A stretch of 64,000 bases of DNA from Telmatospirillum siberiense (GCF_002845745.1 NZ_PIUM01000018.1:1-64000); one strand, 5' to 3'. Numbered from the stretch's first letter, positions 27,715 through 35,721 are shown. Numbers and translations: made by a program. Notes: generated by a model not told the origin, from the letters alone.

Positions 27715-29808
27715 CTAAGCCCGGACCCTGGCCAGGAACGCCTCGACCTCCTGGCGCAGGGTCTGCACCGGCGCGCTCAGGTCGTTGGCGGCCCACAGGA
27801 CGCGAATGGCCGAGCCGCAATAGCTGGCCGCCGACTGGGTGACCTCGACCACGCCATCGGCCACCGTCCGGCTGTCTTCGCTGACGATGTCGACGCAGTG
27901 TCCAATGCGTCCGGTGGCGGCGGACTGCCGGGTCATCGCCTCGTTGACCGAAGCGGTGATTTCGGCCATGCGACGAATGGTCGCCCCAATGTTCTCCACC
28001 ATCTGCGCCGTACCGTCGGCGGCATGCCGGATCGAGTGGATCTGCTCGCTGATCTTGCCGGTGGCTTGCGCCGTTTGATCGGCCAGATGTTTGACCTCGC
28101 CGGCCACGACGGCGAATCCGCGGCCGGCTTCGCCCGCGCGCGCCGCTTCGATGGTGGCGTTCAAGGCCAGCATGTTGGTCTGCTGGGCGATCTTGGCGAT
28201 CAGTTCGAGAACCACGCCGATTTCCCTGGCGGCAACAGTCAACTCCGCCACCCGGTGATCGACGTGTTGCAGTTCCTGTTCTCCGACCTTGGAAATCGCT
28301 GCCGATTCGCCGATCAGGCCGGTGACCTCGCTGATCGATCCTGCCAGTTCCTCGGCGGCCTCACGCGCCGCCCGGACGCTGTCGTCGGCCTTTACGGCCG
28401 CTTCCGCCACCAGAAGCGATCGGCTTTCGCCGCTGTGGCTGACGCGGTTGGCCATGCGCCGCGCGGTATCGGCGATGGTGAGCGTGCCGTGCGATACCTT
28501 TTCGACGACGCTGCTGACCGTGTTTTCGAACTGATCGGCGAGATCGGCCATGGCGGTGCGTTTTTCGGCTTCGGCGCGGCGCATCAGGGTGTCGTGATCC
28601 TTTTGCAGCGCCACCATGGCCAGGGCGTTTTCCTTGAAGACGCCGACCGCGCGGGCCATGTCGCCGATCTCGTCTTTGCGTTCGGTGCCGGGTACCGCCA
28701 CTGCATGCTCGCCCCCGACCAGGCGGCGCATGGTCTTTTCGATCAGCCGCAAGGGGGCGACGATGCTGCGCGATAACATCAGCGACATCAGGAAGAAGGC
28801 GAGCAGAGCGAGAGCGCCCGCCATTCCGGTTTGACGTCCAATGGCCGCGCGGGTTTCCGTCTGTTCCTCGCTGGCCCGGGCGGAACCATCGCGGGCATAG
28901 CCGAACAGCGTACTGATCTGCGGTTTCAGTTTGTTCATATGCCCGCGCAGTTCATCGACCTGGATGCCGAGGTCGGTCGAGGTCTCGGCGAAGGCGGCCA
29001 TGTCGGCGGTGTAGGTGGTGAGGAGAGTGCGGAAACCCTCGGCGGTCGAGGCGGGCAAGCCGGAGCCGTCGATTTTCAGATCGAACTCCATGCTGAATTT
29101 GCGATGTTTGCCGAGATGTTCGTCCCCGCCATAGAGCATGAAATCCTTCTCGGCCTGACGCATGCCCAGCATCTTGTTCCACAGGGCATCGAGATTGGGC
29201 CAGACCTTGAGTTCGTCCTCCATGGCCTTGACCGACTTGCGGAGCGCGCCGCGCAGCCCGGAATCCTCAGTCAGTCCCAGCTTTTCCTCGGTCGCCACCA
29301 CGGTTTCGAACTGCTGCGACAAGGCCTCCAGTTCCTTGGACAGGACCTCGACGTCGCGCGCGACGGGCCGCGCGGTGGGCAGGACGGCCAGCTCCTTGAC
29401 ATAGGCTGTCATTTTTGCGGCGGAGTGGCGATGCGCTTCGGCCATCTCGGGTTGGCGCGTGCGCAGAAATTCCTGTTCAAGCGTCTGCATGGCCAGAGCC
29501 TCGGCCCGCACATCGGCGACCAGATCACCCTGCCGCCGGTAGGAGTCCTGCTCGGCCATGGCTTGCGAGATCTTGTGTTCCCCCTGTAGCGAAACCAGGC
29601 CGAAAACAGCCGCTGCGATCAACGCCACCAGCAACAGCAGATGCACGCGTCGGCCGACCGTGATGTTCGACAAAAGGGGGAAGCTTCCTTCCTGCCACAT
29701 GCGCAGCCAGGTTGTTCCGGCAAGCCACTCGGTCCGCCTGGCGGCGGCCATGCCGCCCAGCAGGGAATCGACGGTGGTCGTTCGCGCGTTCTCGTTCATC
29801 GCCGTCAT
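27715..29808 (-). CDS. Methyl-accepting chemotaxis protein
   Basis: A 697-residue transmembrane chemoreceptor. A cytoplasmic N-terminal stretch of about 50 residues precedes the first helix ([18 protein letters not shown]). A long helical periplasmic sensor follows (about 75-330, HBM-like, with repeated Leu/Glu heptads), then the second helix ([18 protein letters not shown]) and a HAMP domain ([16 protein letters not shown]...). The signalling tip [30 protein letters not shown] is intact. The stimulus is unknown. It overlaps the STAS gene by 4 bases and is translated after it, suggesting a joint signalling unit. Confidence 0.93.
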   Translation of the reverse strand: MTAMNENARTTTVDSLLGGMAAARRTEWLAGTTWLRMWQEGSFPLLSNITVGRRVHLLLLVALIAAAVFGLVSLQGEHKISQAMAEQDSYRRQGDLVADVRAEALAMQTLEQEFLRTRQPEMAEAHRHSAAKMTAYVKELAVLPTARPVARDVEVLSKELEALSQQFETVVATEEKLGLTEDSGLRGALRKSVKAMEDELKVWPNLDALWNKMLGMRQAEKDFMLYGGDEHLGKHRKFSMEFDLKIDGSGLPASTAEGFRTLLTTYTADMAAFAETSTDLGIQVDELRGHMNKLKPQISTLFGYARDGSARASEEQTETRAAIGRQTGMAGALALLAFFLMSLMLSRSIVAPLRLIEKTMRRLVGGEHAVAVPGTERKDEIGDMARAVGVFKENALAMVALQKDHDTLMRRAEAEKRTAMADLADQFENTVSSVVEKVSHGTLTIADTARRMANRVSHSGESRSLLVAEAAVKADDSVRAAREAAEELAGSISEVTGLIGESAAISKVGEQELQHVDHRVAELTVAAREIGVVLELIAKIAQQTNMLALNATIEAARAGEAGRGFAVVAGEVKHLADQTAQATGKISEQIHSIRHAADGTAQMVENIGATIRRMAEITASVNEAMTRQSAATGRIGHCVDIVSEDSRTVADGVVEVTQSAASYCGSAIRVLWAANDLSAPVQTLRQEVEAFLARVRA

Positions 29809-30149
29809 GCCCCTTGCCCGTCTTCGATCGTCATCAGGCTGTCGAAGCGTGCCGCCGCCAGAAGCCGTTTTACTTGACCCTGTGGAGCACGCAGGATGAC
29901 GGGGCCGCTTTGGCTTTCCTTCAACAGCAGAAGCATGCCCAGTCCGGCCGAGTCGATGAATTCGAGTTGCGAGACGTCGATTCTGAGAGACCTCGGTTTT
30001 CCGGCGGTAAGGGTATCGACGATGGTCCGGAACCTTTCATTGCTGTCAAAGGTCAGCCGGCCGCGCAACGCCAACTCGTGCACAGTGCCGGTATCCCTGA
30101 TGTCGTAATCCACGACGATACTCCGCGATTGAATATGCTTTGGTGGCAA
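29805..30149 (-). CDS. STAS domain protein (anti-anti-sigma factor-like)
   Basis: A 114-residue single STAS domain. The hallmark around the phosphorylatable serine, [20 protein letters not shown] (about residues 59-78), is intact, so it can in principle be switched by a kinase. Proteins of this class regulate anti-sigma factors or other partners. Its ATGA overlap with the downstream chemoreceptor gene suggests that the STAS protein works with that receptor, for example as a localisation or output partner, but no anti-sigma kinase is nearby. Confidence 0.85.
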   Translation of the reverse strand: MPPKHIQSRSIVVDYDIRDTGTVHELALRGRLTFDSNERFRTIVDTLTAGKPRSLRIDVSQLEFIDSAGLGMLLLLKESQSGPVILRAPQGQVKRLLAAARFDSLMTIEDGQGA

Positions 30150-30531
30150 CGCGCCAAAAGCAACTGATCGGGGCCTAAAGTAAGCAAGTTGACCGTTCCG
30201 GCCGGGTGAAATTCGTTTGAAGGTTTTGTTTCATTTTTGTTTCAAATAAATAAATGTGATGCACAAGTCATGCTCCTGCAGCAATATCTTAAGATATTGC
30301 AAAATATATTTTTAAATCTACATTTTATTTGTATGTCGTTTATGTTTGTCGAATTAATTTTATTTTATATTCGTTTTCTGTGGGTAGCATTCATTTAATA
30401 GATGATTGCGATTGTATTTTCAACCAAGAATATTCAATCCCATATTGAATTAAATATTCTTGGAGACGGTGTGTCATATATGAAAATTAAACGGCAAAAT
30501 CGGAAGCATAACGACGATTCTTCTAAGCAAT
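30150..30531. other. AT-rich intergenic island with two palindromes
   Basis: This stretch is far more AT-rich than its surroundings. It contains a perfect 20-bp palindrome, gcaatatctt/aagatattgc, at 30281-30300, and an inverted repeat with arms ccaagaatat and atattcttgg at 30424-30463. A frame of 72 codons starting at 30402 is open, but its codon use and composition give no support for a gene. AT-rich islands of this kind often mark horizontally acquired DNA or H-NS-like silencer targets; that is inference. Confidence 0.6.
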
Positions 30532-30958
30532 ATGCGAATTCATTGGAAATTTATTCTGTCTCATATATTAACGATCTTGTGTCTTGTCGCAGAATATCCT
30601 TATTCCGCATGGCAGATTAAAGAGACGGTTATCGAGACAGGGCTGTTCAGTGCTCATTTTTGTTGCCGTCATCCCCGCGAAAGCAGGGAATCCATGGTTG
30701 GGATAAACACCGTTGTTTCCCCGGGAGTGATACTCTCTCCATCAGCATGGACCCCCTGCTTTCGCGGGGGTGACGAAGAGAGAGAACGAGCACTGAACGG
30801 CCCTGGTTATCGAGAGCAATAAGCAGAAATTGAAAGCCGAGGCCGTTCAGGGCATCGCCAATGCCTCTCAGACCGTCGATGTTCATGCCGGCGAACTCGA
30901 CAAGGAGGTGTCGGCGGTCGAGGCCGATCTGAACGCGGCGGGGCGCAAGGCGTCCTGA
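30532..30958 (+). pseudogene. Small gene split by a 168-bp inverted-repeat element
   Basis: The left piece (30532-30637) encodes MRIHWKFILSHILTILCLVA...QIKETVIE. The right piece (30816-30958) encodes SNKQKLKAEAVQGIANASQT and a helical tail ending AAGRKAS. Removing the element at 30638-30805 plus one 10-bp target copy joins the pieces exactly in frame to an 82-codon gene: a hydrophobic N-terminal segment, then a charged amphipathic helix. I do not recognise the protein. The left piece is AT-rich and the right GC-rich, so the true original start is uncertain. In the present state translation would run into the element and stop at 30822. Confidence 0.55.
30638..30805. mobile_element. MITE-like 168-bp inverted-repeat element with 10-bp target duplication
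   Basis: The ends are imperfect 18-bp inverted repeats, cagggctgttcagtgctc at 30638-30655 and its complement at 30788-30805 (one mismatch). An inner pair (cgtcatccccgcgaaagcaggg near 30667 and its complement ending at 30775) extends the fold, so nearly the whole element forms one hairpin. It is flanked by an exact direct repeat gttatcgaga (30628-30637 and 30806-30815), as expected of a transposed non-autonomous element. No transposase is encoded. The inner gtcatccccgcgaaagcagg motif is of a kind seen as a dispersed repeat in many proteobacteria. Confidence 0.75.
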
Positions 30959-30968
30959 CGAAAGGGGA

Positions 30969-31736
30969 TTAATCGCTCAGTTCGCACCAGACCGGGGTGT
31001 GATCCGAACATTTCTCCCTACCGCGCGGTTCCCGGTCGATGCCCGAGGCGACCAAACGGTCCGCCGCTTGGGGCGACAGCAGCAGATGGTCGATCCTGAG
31101 GCCAAGATCGCGCTGCCAGGCACCTGCCCGGTAATCCCACCAGGAATAGCAGTGGGCCTCGGAGTGGAAGGCGCGGAAGGCATCGGTCAGGCCTAGGTAG
31201 AGCAGGCGGCGGAAGCGCTGGCGTTCCTCGGGATGGAACAGCACCTGGCCTTCCATGGCGTGGACGTCGAAGACATCGGCCTCCTCGGGCGCCACATTGT
31301 AGTCGCCGCCGAGGACGAAGGGTTCCTCCAGCTCCATAAGCCGTCGGGCCCGTTCTCGCACTGCGTCCAAAAAAGCCAGCTTGAACGGAAAACGGTCGGA
31401 TTCGGTGGATTGGCCCATCGGGACATAGATCGATGCCACGCGAACGCCGTTCGCCAGCTTGGCTTCGATATAGCGGGCTTCGCCGCCGTCGCCCGCCATT
31501 TCCCGGACCTCTTCGATGATCGGCAGCCGCGAGAGCACTGCGACGCCGTTGTAGGTTTTCTGCCCCCTGACCGCCAGATGCCAGCCCAGGCTTTCCAGTT
31601 CCAGTCTGGGGAAGTCCGCGTCGACGCATTTGATTTCCTGCAACAGGAGCACATCGGGCTTGGCCGTTTGCAGCCAGTCCAGAACCGCCCCAAGCCGGGC
31701 CTTTACCGAATTGACGTTCCAGGTGGCGATCTTCAA
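30969..31736 (-). CDS. xthA: Exodeoxyribonuclease III
   Basis: A 255-residue AP endonuclease and 3'-5' exonuclease of base-excision repair. Family motifs in order: MKIATWNVNSVKARL at the start, LLQEIKC (metal-binding Glu), YNGVAVLSR, GGDYNVAPEEAD (catalytic Asp/Asn), LRIDHLL and the final SDHTPVW (catalytic Asp-His pair). Length is normal. It is transcribed toward the split small gene, with only 10 bases between stops, and away from the accessory small-gene module. Confidence 0.95.
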   Translation of the reverse strand: MKIATWNVNSVKARLGAVLDWLQTAKPDVLLLQEIKCVDADFPRLELESLGWHLAVRGQKTYNGVAVLSRLPIIEEVREMAGDGGEARYIEAKLANGVRVASIYVPMGQSTESDRFPFKLAFLDAVRERARRLMELEEPFVLGGDYNVAPEEADVFDVHAMEGQVLFHPEERQRFRRLLYLGLTDAFRAFHSEAHCYSWWDYRAGAWQRDLGLRIDHLLLSPQAADRLVASGIDREPRGREKCSDHTPVWCELSD

Positions 31737-31920
31737 TATATTGATTCCATTATCGTTTTCAGACCAGTTTACAGTCAGCGTCCATTTTGGTTTTCAACGG
31801 TAATTTTCAAGCTTTTTGATTGCCGATATGGTTCGGACTTTCTGGCTGGCCTGCCTGGTATAGAGGGAAACCATCGTTGCCGATAGATGGCGCTTGAAAG
31901 CCCATGCTCGCGGTCTCAAT

Positions 31921-31945
31921 ATGTACATGACATGTACATGTACAC
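31921..31945. promoter_or_regulatory. Nested palindromic operator before the small-gene module
   Basis: The sequence contains the perfect palindrome gtacatg-a-catgtac (31923-31937), overlapped by a further catgtacatg and a trailing gtacac. It gives several interleaved half-sites of catgtac about 13 bases in front of the first gene. Such a cluster is typical for autoregulation by a ribbon-helix-helix protein, which is what the first gene appears to encode. Confidence 0.6.
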
Positions 31946-31957
31946 GGAGTAACGATT

Positions 31958-32236
31958 ATGGCAGCAACCGCACGATTGGTCGTGCAGATGACGCCGCAAG
32001 AAAAACGGGCGCTCGATAGCCGGGCTAAGCGGGCCGGGGTTCCTACTGCGGAATTCGTTCGACGCAGCCTTAATGCCTCGGACGACATCGGGGAGCATCG
32101 CGAGGAAATCGAGGCGATGTTGGCTGCTTTAGAAGCAACGGCACCGCAGGTGCTTCAATCGGTTGATACCGCCATGGCGTCGATCGCGGCAATGTCCGCA
32201 ACGCTCGATACCATGAAAATCGAGACACAATCGTGA
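31958..32236 (+). CDS. Small protein with ribbon-helix-helix-like N-terminus
   Basis: A 92-residue protein starting MAATARLVVQMTPQEKRALD. Residues 5-40 (ARLVVQMTPQEKRALDSRAK, then PTAEFVRRSLN) follow the strand-helix-helix plan of ribbon-helix-helix DNA-binding proteins, as found in antitoxins and plasmid mobilisation proteins. The second half is a coiled coil (EEIEAMLAALEATAPQVLQS). GGAG lies 8 bases before the ATG. The next gene begins with GTG overlapping this stop (GTGA). An autoregulator is the best reading; its target is probably the catgtac operator just upstream. Confidence 0.6.
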   Translation: MAATARLVVQMTPQEKRALDSRAKRAGVPTAEFVRRSLNASDDIGEHREEIEAMLAALEATAPQVLQSVDTAMASIAAMSATLDTMKIETQS

Positions 32237-32448
32237 GCCTGGGCGACCGCGTCCTTTCCGGCCTGAAGACCATCGTGTTGATCGAGGAGCGTACCAGGGC
32301 GCTCGATGACGCATTGAAGGGGCTGCGGGCGAAGATCGACAACAGTCTCGCCGATCATGAGAAGCGGCTGACACGGCTTGAAACGATCGTGGAAATCACT
32401 CGCCCGGACGGTGGCGTTCTTCGGATCGCCACGTCTCCAGACAAATAG
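32233..32448 (+). CDS. Small coiled-coil protein, second gene of the module
   Basis: A 71-residue protein with GTG start, (M)SLGDRVLSGLKTIVLIEERT and continuing as a heptad-rich helix (LDDALKGLRAKIDNSL, then HEKRLTRLETIVEIT). It ends with GVLRIATSPDK. I do not recognise the family; it lacks the folds of common toxins. Translational coupling to the ribbon-helix-helix-like gene (4-base overlap) says that the two products work together, perhaps as a complex through their coiled coils. Confidence 0.55.
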   Translation: MSLGDRVLSGLKTIVLIEERTRALDDALKGLRAKIDNSLADHEKRLTRLETIVEITRPDGGVLRIATSPDK

Positions 32449-32462
32449 TCCAAGGGGAGGCC

Positions 32463-32591
32463 ATGCCTGCTATCACCCCAACACCTCCCACTTTTGCAGC
32501 TAACGCCAGCTTGGCGCGCGAACAAATGGTACGGCGGGCGGCCACCGGTTGGAGGCAGGCTGACATTGTCGCGGACATTTATTGTTACTGA
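32463..32591 (+). CDS. Very small third gene of the module
   Basis: A 42-residue frame (MPAITPTPPTFAANASLARE, then QMVRRAATGWRQADIVADIY and CY) preceded by AAGGGGAGG, a strong ribosome-binding site, 14 bases behind the second gene. It is unrecognised. The ending CY just before AT-rich sequence may mean it is a truncated version of a longer protein. The good ribosome-binding site and close spacing are the evidence that it is expressed. Confidence 0.4.
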   Translation: MPAITPTPPTFAANASLAREQMVRRAATGWRQADIVADIYCY

Positions 32592-32812
32592 AAAATTTTT
32601 TCAGGGGTTGGTTCGGTGCCTTTTCCAGTAGTATGAAGTTGGCGACAGCCAGGAATAGATTGTTTGCGATCTTCGGTCCGTTGGTGGCCGGATTGTTATT
32701 GCAGACCAATCCCGGTCGTATCATGACTATATTATTTTTACAGTGGTCGGTGAAATAACAGCTTCGGTGGCCCTGCCGCGTGGGCTGATCGCTGACAGCA
32801 AGGAGAGCACGT

Positions 32813-33169
32813 TTGGTACAAGGCGTCATCACACATCGCCCACAATGGGCCCAGTACCAGTCCCGCGAAATGGCGGAGCCCAACGAAGCGGTACCCAACG
32901 AAGTCGCGCCTGGCGAAGTGGTGCCCGGTAATGTGGAGGTCAACGAAGTCGCGCCCAGTAATGTGGAGCCCAGCGCAGTGGTGTCCAGTGACGTGGTGCC
33001 GGGTGATCAAGTGGTGAGCGAAAGCGAGAAGCCGTCGGTGAAAGACAAGCTGTCGAAGGCTCCCGCGAAAGACTTGCCGGCCAGAACCAAGGGCGGAAAG
33101 AAGGGCGGGCAGATCGAAGTGAATAAGGACGGATACGTGGTTGCCATCAACGGGCGCCGTATCTTCTGA
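32813..33169 (+). CDS. Protein with degenerate pentapeptide-type tandem repeats
   Basis: A 118-residue protein. I take the TTG at 32813 as start because AAGGAG lies 7 bases upstream; an ATG at 32870 is the alternative. Residues about 23-68 consist of eight to nine 5-residue units of the form P-x-E/N/D-V-x (PNEAV PNEVA PGEVV PGNVE and similar), encoded by a 15-bp degenerate DNA repeat. A lysine-rich linker (KDKLSKAPAKDLPARTKGG) and a closing KGGQIEVNKDGYVVAINGRR complete it. There is no signal peptide. The acidic repeat followed by a basic tail suggests a structural or scaffolding role; I do not recognise the family. Confidence 0.5.
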   Translation: MVQGVITHRPQWAQYQSREMAEPNEAVPNEVAPGEVVPGNVEVNEVAPSNVEPSAVVSSDVVPGDQVVSESEKPSVKDKLSKAPAKDLPARTKGGKKGGQIEVNKDGYVVAINGRRIF

Positions 33170-33266
33170 CTTCCGGCGGGCACGGCAGGGAAGGGCCGTG
33201 CCGCATCCGACACTGATGTGCGATGTCAAGTCAACCGGCGGCGACTTCGATGAGAAGAGGGGGCGT

Positions 33267-34229
33267 TCAGGTTCGGGCTCTTGAGGGGATTTCCCTTTTG
33301 AGCCAGGTCTGGACGGCCGGTCCGATTTCCTCAAGCGTACTCATGAACCGCACACCCTCCATGCGCCGCAGGCGTGCCACGCCAAGCCCACCGGCCCAGA
33401 TGTCGACGGCTGGATCAAGTCGGCTTCGCAGATCGCGCAGGTACTGCGCAGATTCACGTGCCGGATGGGCAATGCTGAACGACAGGCCGACGACATCGAC
33501 GGCGCAGACCTTGACGGCGGTGACGATTTCGATCGACGGAGTCTGCGCCCCCAATCCGATGCAGCAGGCCCCTTCCAGCGAAAGCACCGCGTTCGCCATC
33601 AGCAGCCCCAACGTGTGAAGTTCTCCGGGCGCCGTTGACAGCACGACGCGGGGTGCCCCCGATGTCTCGGTGACCGTGCGGACTGCCTCTTGGAGGATGC
33701 CCCGCACCACCTCGGAATAGAGGTGTTCCTCGAACACCCGGATCTCGCCGCGCAGCCAAGCTTCTCCGACGATGACATTCAGCCGTGCGACTGTTTCCCG
33801 CGCGAACAGGGACAATCCTTGGCGGTGCAACTGTCCTCTCAAGAGGTATTCCAACTGCCTCAGATCGTGCCGGGCCAAAGTTTCAAGTAACCGCGTCGAA
33901 AAATTCGAAGACTTGGCCACCATGTCCGGCGTGACATTCTGGGCCAACTGCTCCAGCGTCGCCAAATCAAGACCGACCACCTTGCCTGGCCGCATGCCAG
34001 CGCCCAGTAACCGCCGGATCAGCCGCAGGGAAAGCACTTGTTTGGCTGAATAGAGGCGGTCGCCGTTCTCGTCCCGTTCAGGACAGGGAAAACCGTAACG
34101 GATCTCCCATTTGCGGGCCACTTCCTTGGAGATTCCGGTCTCACGCTCAAGCGCGCTTATCGGCACGGGCATACCGTGTCGCTCGACATCGTTCGGTTTC
34201 TCGGGGGGCGGCGGCATGGAGGATATCAA
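33267..34229 (-). CDS. MerR-type regulator with cobalamin-binding domain (CarH/LitR-like)
   Basis: A 320-residue regulator. Residues 21-90 form a MerR winged helix (ISALERETGISKEVARKWEI then RYGFPCPERDENGDRLYS). The C-terminal part has the helical bundle and Rossmann fold of B12-binding photoreceptors: W158-x9-E168-H169 (the motif that caps adenosylcobalamin in CarH) and E203-x-H205-x-x-G208 (lower-ligand histidine motif). CarH proteins repress in the dark as AdoCbl tetramers and fall apart in light. The gene borders the photosynthesis cluster, so light- or B12-dependent control of nearby genes is likely but inferred. A start at the ATG encoding Met5 is possible. Confidence 0.85.
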   Translation of the reverse strand: MISSMPPPPEKPNDVERHGMPVPISALERETGISKEVARKWEIRYGFPCPERDENGDRLYSAKQVLSLRLIRRLLGAGMRPGKVVGLDLATLEQLAQNVTPDMVAKSSNFSTRLLETLARHDLRQLEYLLRGQLHRQGLSLFARETVARLNVIVGEAWLRGEIRVFEEHLYSEVVRGILQEAVRTVTETSGAPRVVLSTAPGELHTLGLLMANAVLSLEGACCIGLGAQTPSIEIVTAVKVCAVDVVGLSFSIAHPARESAQYLRDLRSRLDPAVDIWAGGLGVARLRRMEGVRFMSTLEEIGPAVQTWLKREIPSRART

Positions 34230-34323
34230 TCAGGACACAACCATACCCTTATGATCCGTTCGTAGCGACAGAGCAAGGGGTAGGCTGGAAAGGATGAGGC
34301 TTGACCGCCGAACATATCCATTT

Positions 34324-34382
34324 TGTCCAGGCTATACGTCAATATAATGGACATAAAAGCAACTTAAACTCATAATGTCCAT
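34324..34382. promoter_or_regulatory. Candidate operator with three TGTCCA half-sites
   Basis: In the divergent region between the CarH-like gene and the small plus-strand gene, half-sites tgtcca (34324-34329), tggaca (34348-34353) and tgtcca (34376-34381) alternate in orientation; atggacat and atgtccat form an exact 8-bp inverted pair. The surroundings are AT-rich. CarH-type repressors bind several adjacent inverted repeats over their own promoter, so this is a plausible site. Spacing of about 24 and 28 bases is inexact. Confidence 0.4.
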
Positions 34383-34513
34383 GACAAATAGCGGGATAAA
34401 CGTTCGAAGGATGATGGGTGTCAATTGCGGTGCCAGGCCGTCGTCGGGACATCTGCCCCGCCGTCGATATGGTAGAAAAATTAAAGCCGCAACTTCCCTG
34501 GGGGGTGTGTTGA

Positions 34514-34684
34514 ATGGCGATTATGGAAACGACCACCGTTCCGGCTGACCATTTGCTGGAAGCCAAGCGACTGCTGGACCTAATCAAACAGGAGGCACGC
34601 CAGCGTGATGATTTGGAGTTGATTGAATCGTTGGAGAAAACGGCCGCCATGGTGGGTGCGCTCCTGGCACGAGTCCTCAACTAA
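34514..34684 (+). CDS. Small helical protein of unknown function
   Basis: A 56-residue frame, MAIMETTTVPADHLLEAKRL and a continuous charged helix (DLIKQEARQRDDLELIESLE, then KTAAMVGALLARVLN). The heptad pattern of Leu/Ile suggests a short coiled coil. The ribosome-binding site is weak (GGGGTG). It lies 11 bases before the alpha/beta hydrolase on the same strand and probably shares its transcript. Normal codon use supports it; no family is recognised. Confidence 0.45.
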   Translation: MAIMETTTVPADHLLEAKRLLDLIKQEARQRDDLELIESLEKTAAMVGALLARVLN

Positions 34685-34695
34685 GGTCCCGCTAA

Positions 34696-35721
34696 ATGAC
34701 GCTGAGCGCCCTGGTCATTGCCGTCATCGCGGTCCCTGTTGCCGTCGCTCTGCTGCTGGCTGCAATGGTTGCATTTGGCACCGCGGCCCCTCCGAAGGCG
34801 ATGGAGTCGATTGGCGCCCCCTTCAAGCAAATGGATTACCGTGATCTGCCCGCCACCGAATGCTGTCCGCTACGGGATGGGACGGACTTGGTCTATCGCT
34901 CTTATCTTGCCGCCGGCGACCGAGTGGCTGTGCTGATTCATGGTTCGGCTGGCAGTGGCAGCAGCATGCATGCGCTGGCCAAAGGTCTACAGGCCTCCGG
35001 CATCAGCGCCTATGCCCCGGACATGCGCGGTCATGGCGCAACGGGGCAGCGCGGCGATATCGCTTATGTCGGGCAGCTTGAAGACGATTTGGCCGATTTC
35101 ATTGCGTTCATCCGATCGCGTCATTCGCAGGCGCAGGTGGCTTTGATCGGTTTTTCCTCGGGCGGCGGCTATGTGTTGCGGGTGGCGGGAGGGACGTTGG
35201 GAGGTTCGTTCGATCACTATGTGCTGATCTCTCCCTATCTGGGTCACAAGGCGCCGACCCAGCGACCGAACAGCGGCGGTTGGGTTGCCCCCTTCATCCC
35301 AAGGATCATCGCTCTGGTAACCTTGGAGCGAATGGGTATTCACCGCTTCGAAGGTTTGCCGGTCGTCGCCTTTGCCATTCAGCCGGGCATGGAAAAGATC
35401 CTGACGACAAGCTATTCCTATCGCCTTTCGCGGAACTTTCATCCCGATGCCGATTATTTGGGGGATTTCCGTCGGACGCCCAAACCGATGACCGTCGTGA
35501 TCGGCGCGGATGACGAGACGTTTTATGCCGATCGGTTCGCCGCGCTCATACACACCGTCCGTCCAGATATTGCCGTCAGTGTCGTTCCCGGCTTGGGACA
35601 TGTTGATATGACGGTGCTGCCACAAGGGGTGGCGTCGGTGGTTGAGGCGCTGTCGCCGCGATCGAACGCTTCCTTGGAAGTTGGACAAGCGTTGAACCTC
35701 ATTGAAGCCGGATTGACCTGA
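34696..35721 (+). CDS. Membrane-anchored alpha/beta hydrolase
   Basis: A 341-residue protein with one N-terminal membrane helix (SALVIAVIAVPVAVALLLAAM, with the helix core at residues 3-25) followed by an alpha/beta hydrolase fold. The oxyanion loop is LIHGSAGSG, the nucleophile elbow GFSSGGG (about Ser154), the acid lies in GADDETF, and the histidine is in PGLGHVDM. The catalytic triad is complete. It resembles lysophospholipase/monoacylglycerol lipase relatives; the substrate is unknown. It faces puhE tail to tail at the border of the photosynthesis cluster and is the likely partner of the preceding tiny gene. BchO is also an alpha/beta hydrolase, but this gene is not linked to bchID here. 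Confidence 0.8.
   Translation: MTLSALVIAVIAVPVAVALLLAAMVAFGTAAPPKAMESIGAPFKQMDYRDLPATECCPLRDGTDLVYRSYLAAGDRVAVLIHGSAGSGSSMHALAKGLQASGISAYAPDMRGHGATGQRGDIAYVGQLEDDLADFIAFIRSRHSQAQVALIGFSSGGGYVLRVAGGTLGGSFDHYVLISPYLGHKAPTQRPNSGGWVAPFIPRIIALVTLERMGIHRFEGLPVVAFAIQPGMEKILTTSYSYRLSRNFHPDADYLGDFRRTPKPMTVVIGADDETFYADRFAALIHTVRPDIAVSVVPGLGHVDMTVLPQGVASVVEALSPRSNASLEVGQALNLIEAGLT

Noticed and set aside
30402-30620. A 72-codon frame in the AT-rich island
   Set aside because: Codon use, composition and lack of homology give no support; it also overlaps an inverted repeat and the start of the split gene.
31958-32448. Classical toxin-antitoxin pair
   Set aside because: The second protein has no known toxin fold or catalytic residues; only the antitoxin-like DNA-binding plan of the first is visible.
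32738-33334. Minus-strand frame reading as a His/Phe-rich pentapeptide series
   Set aside because: The 5-residue period is caused by the 15-bp DNA repeat of the plus-strand gene, which alone has a good ribosome-binding site and a sensible C-terminus.
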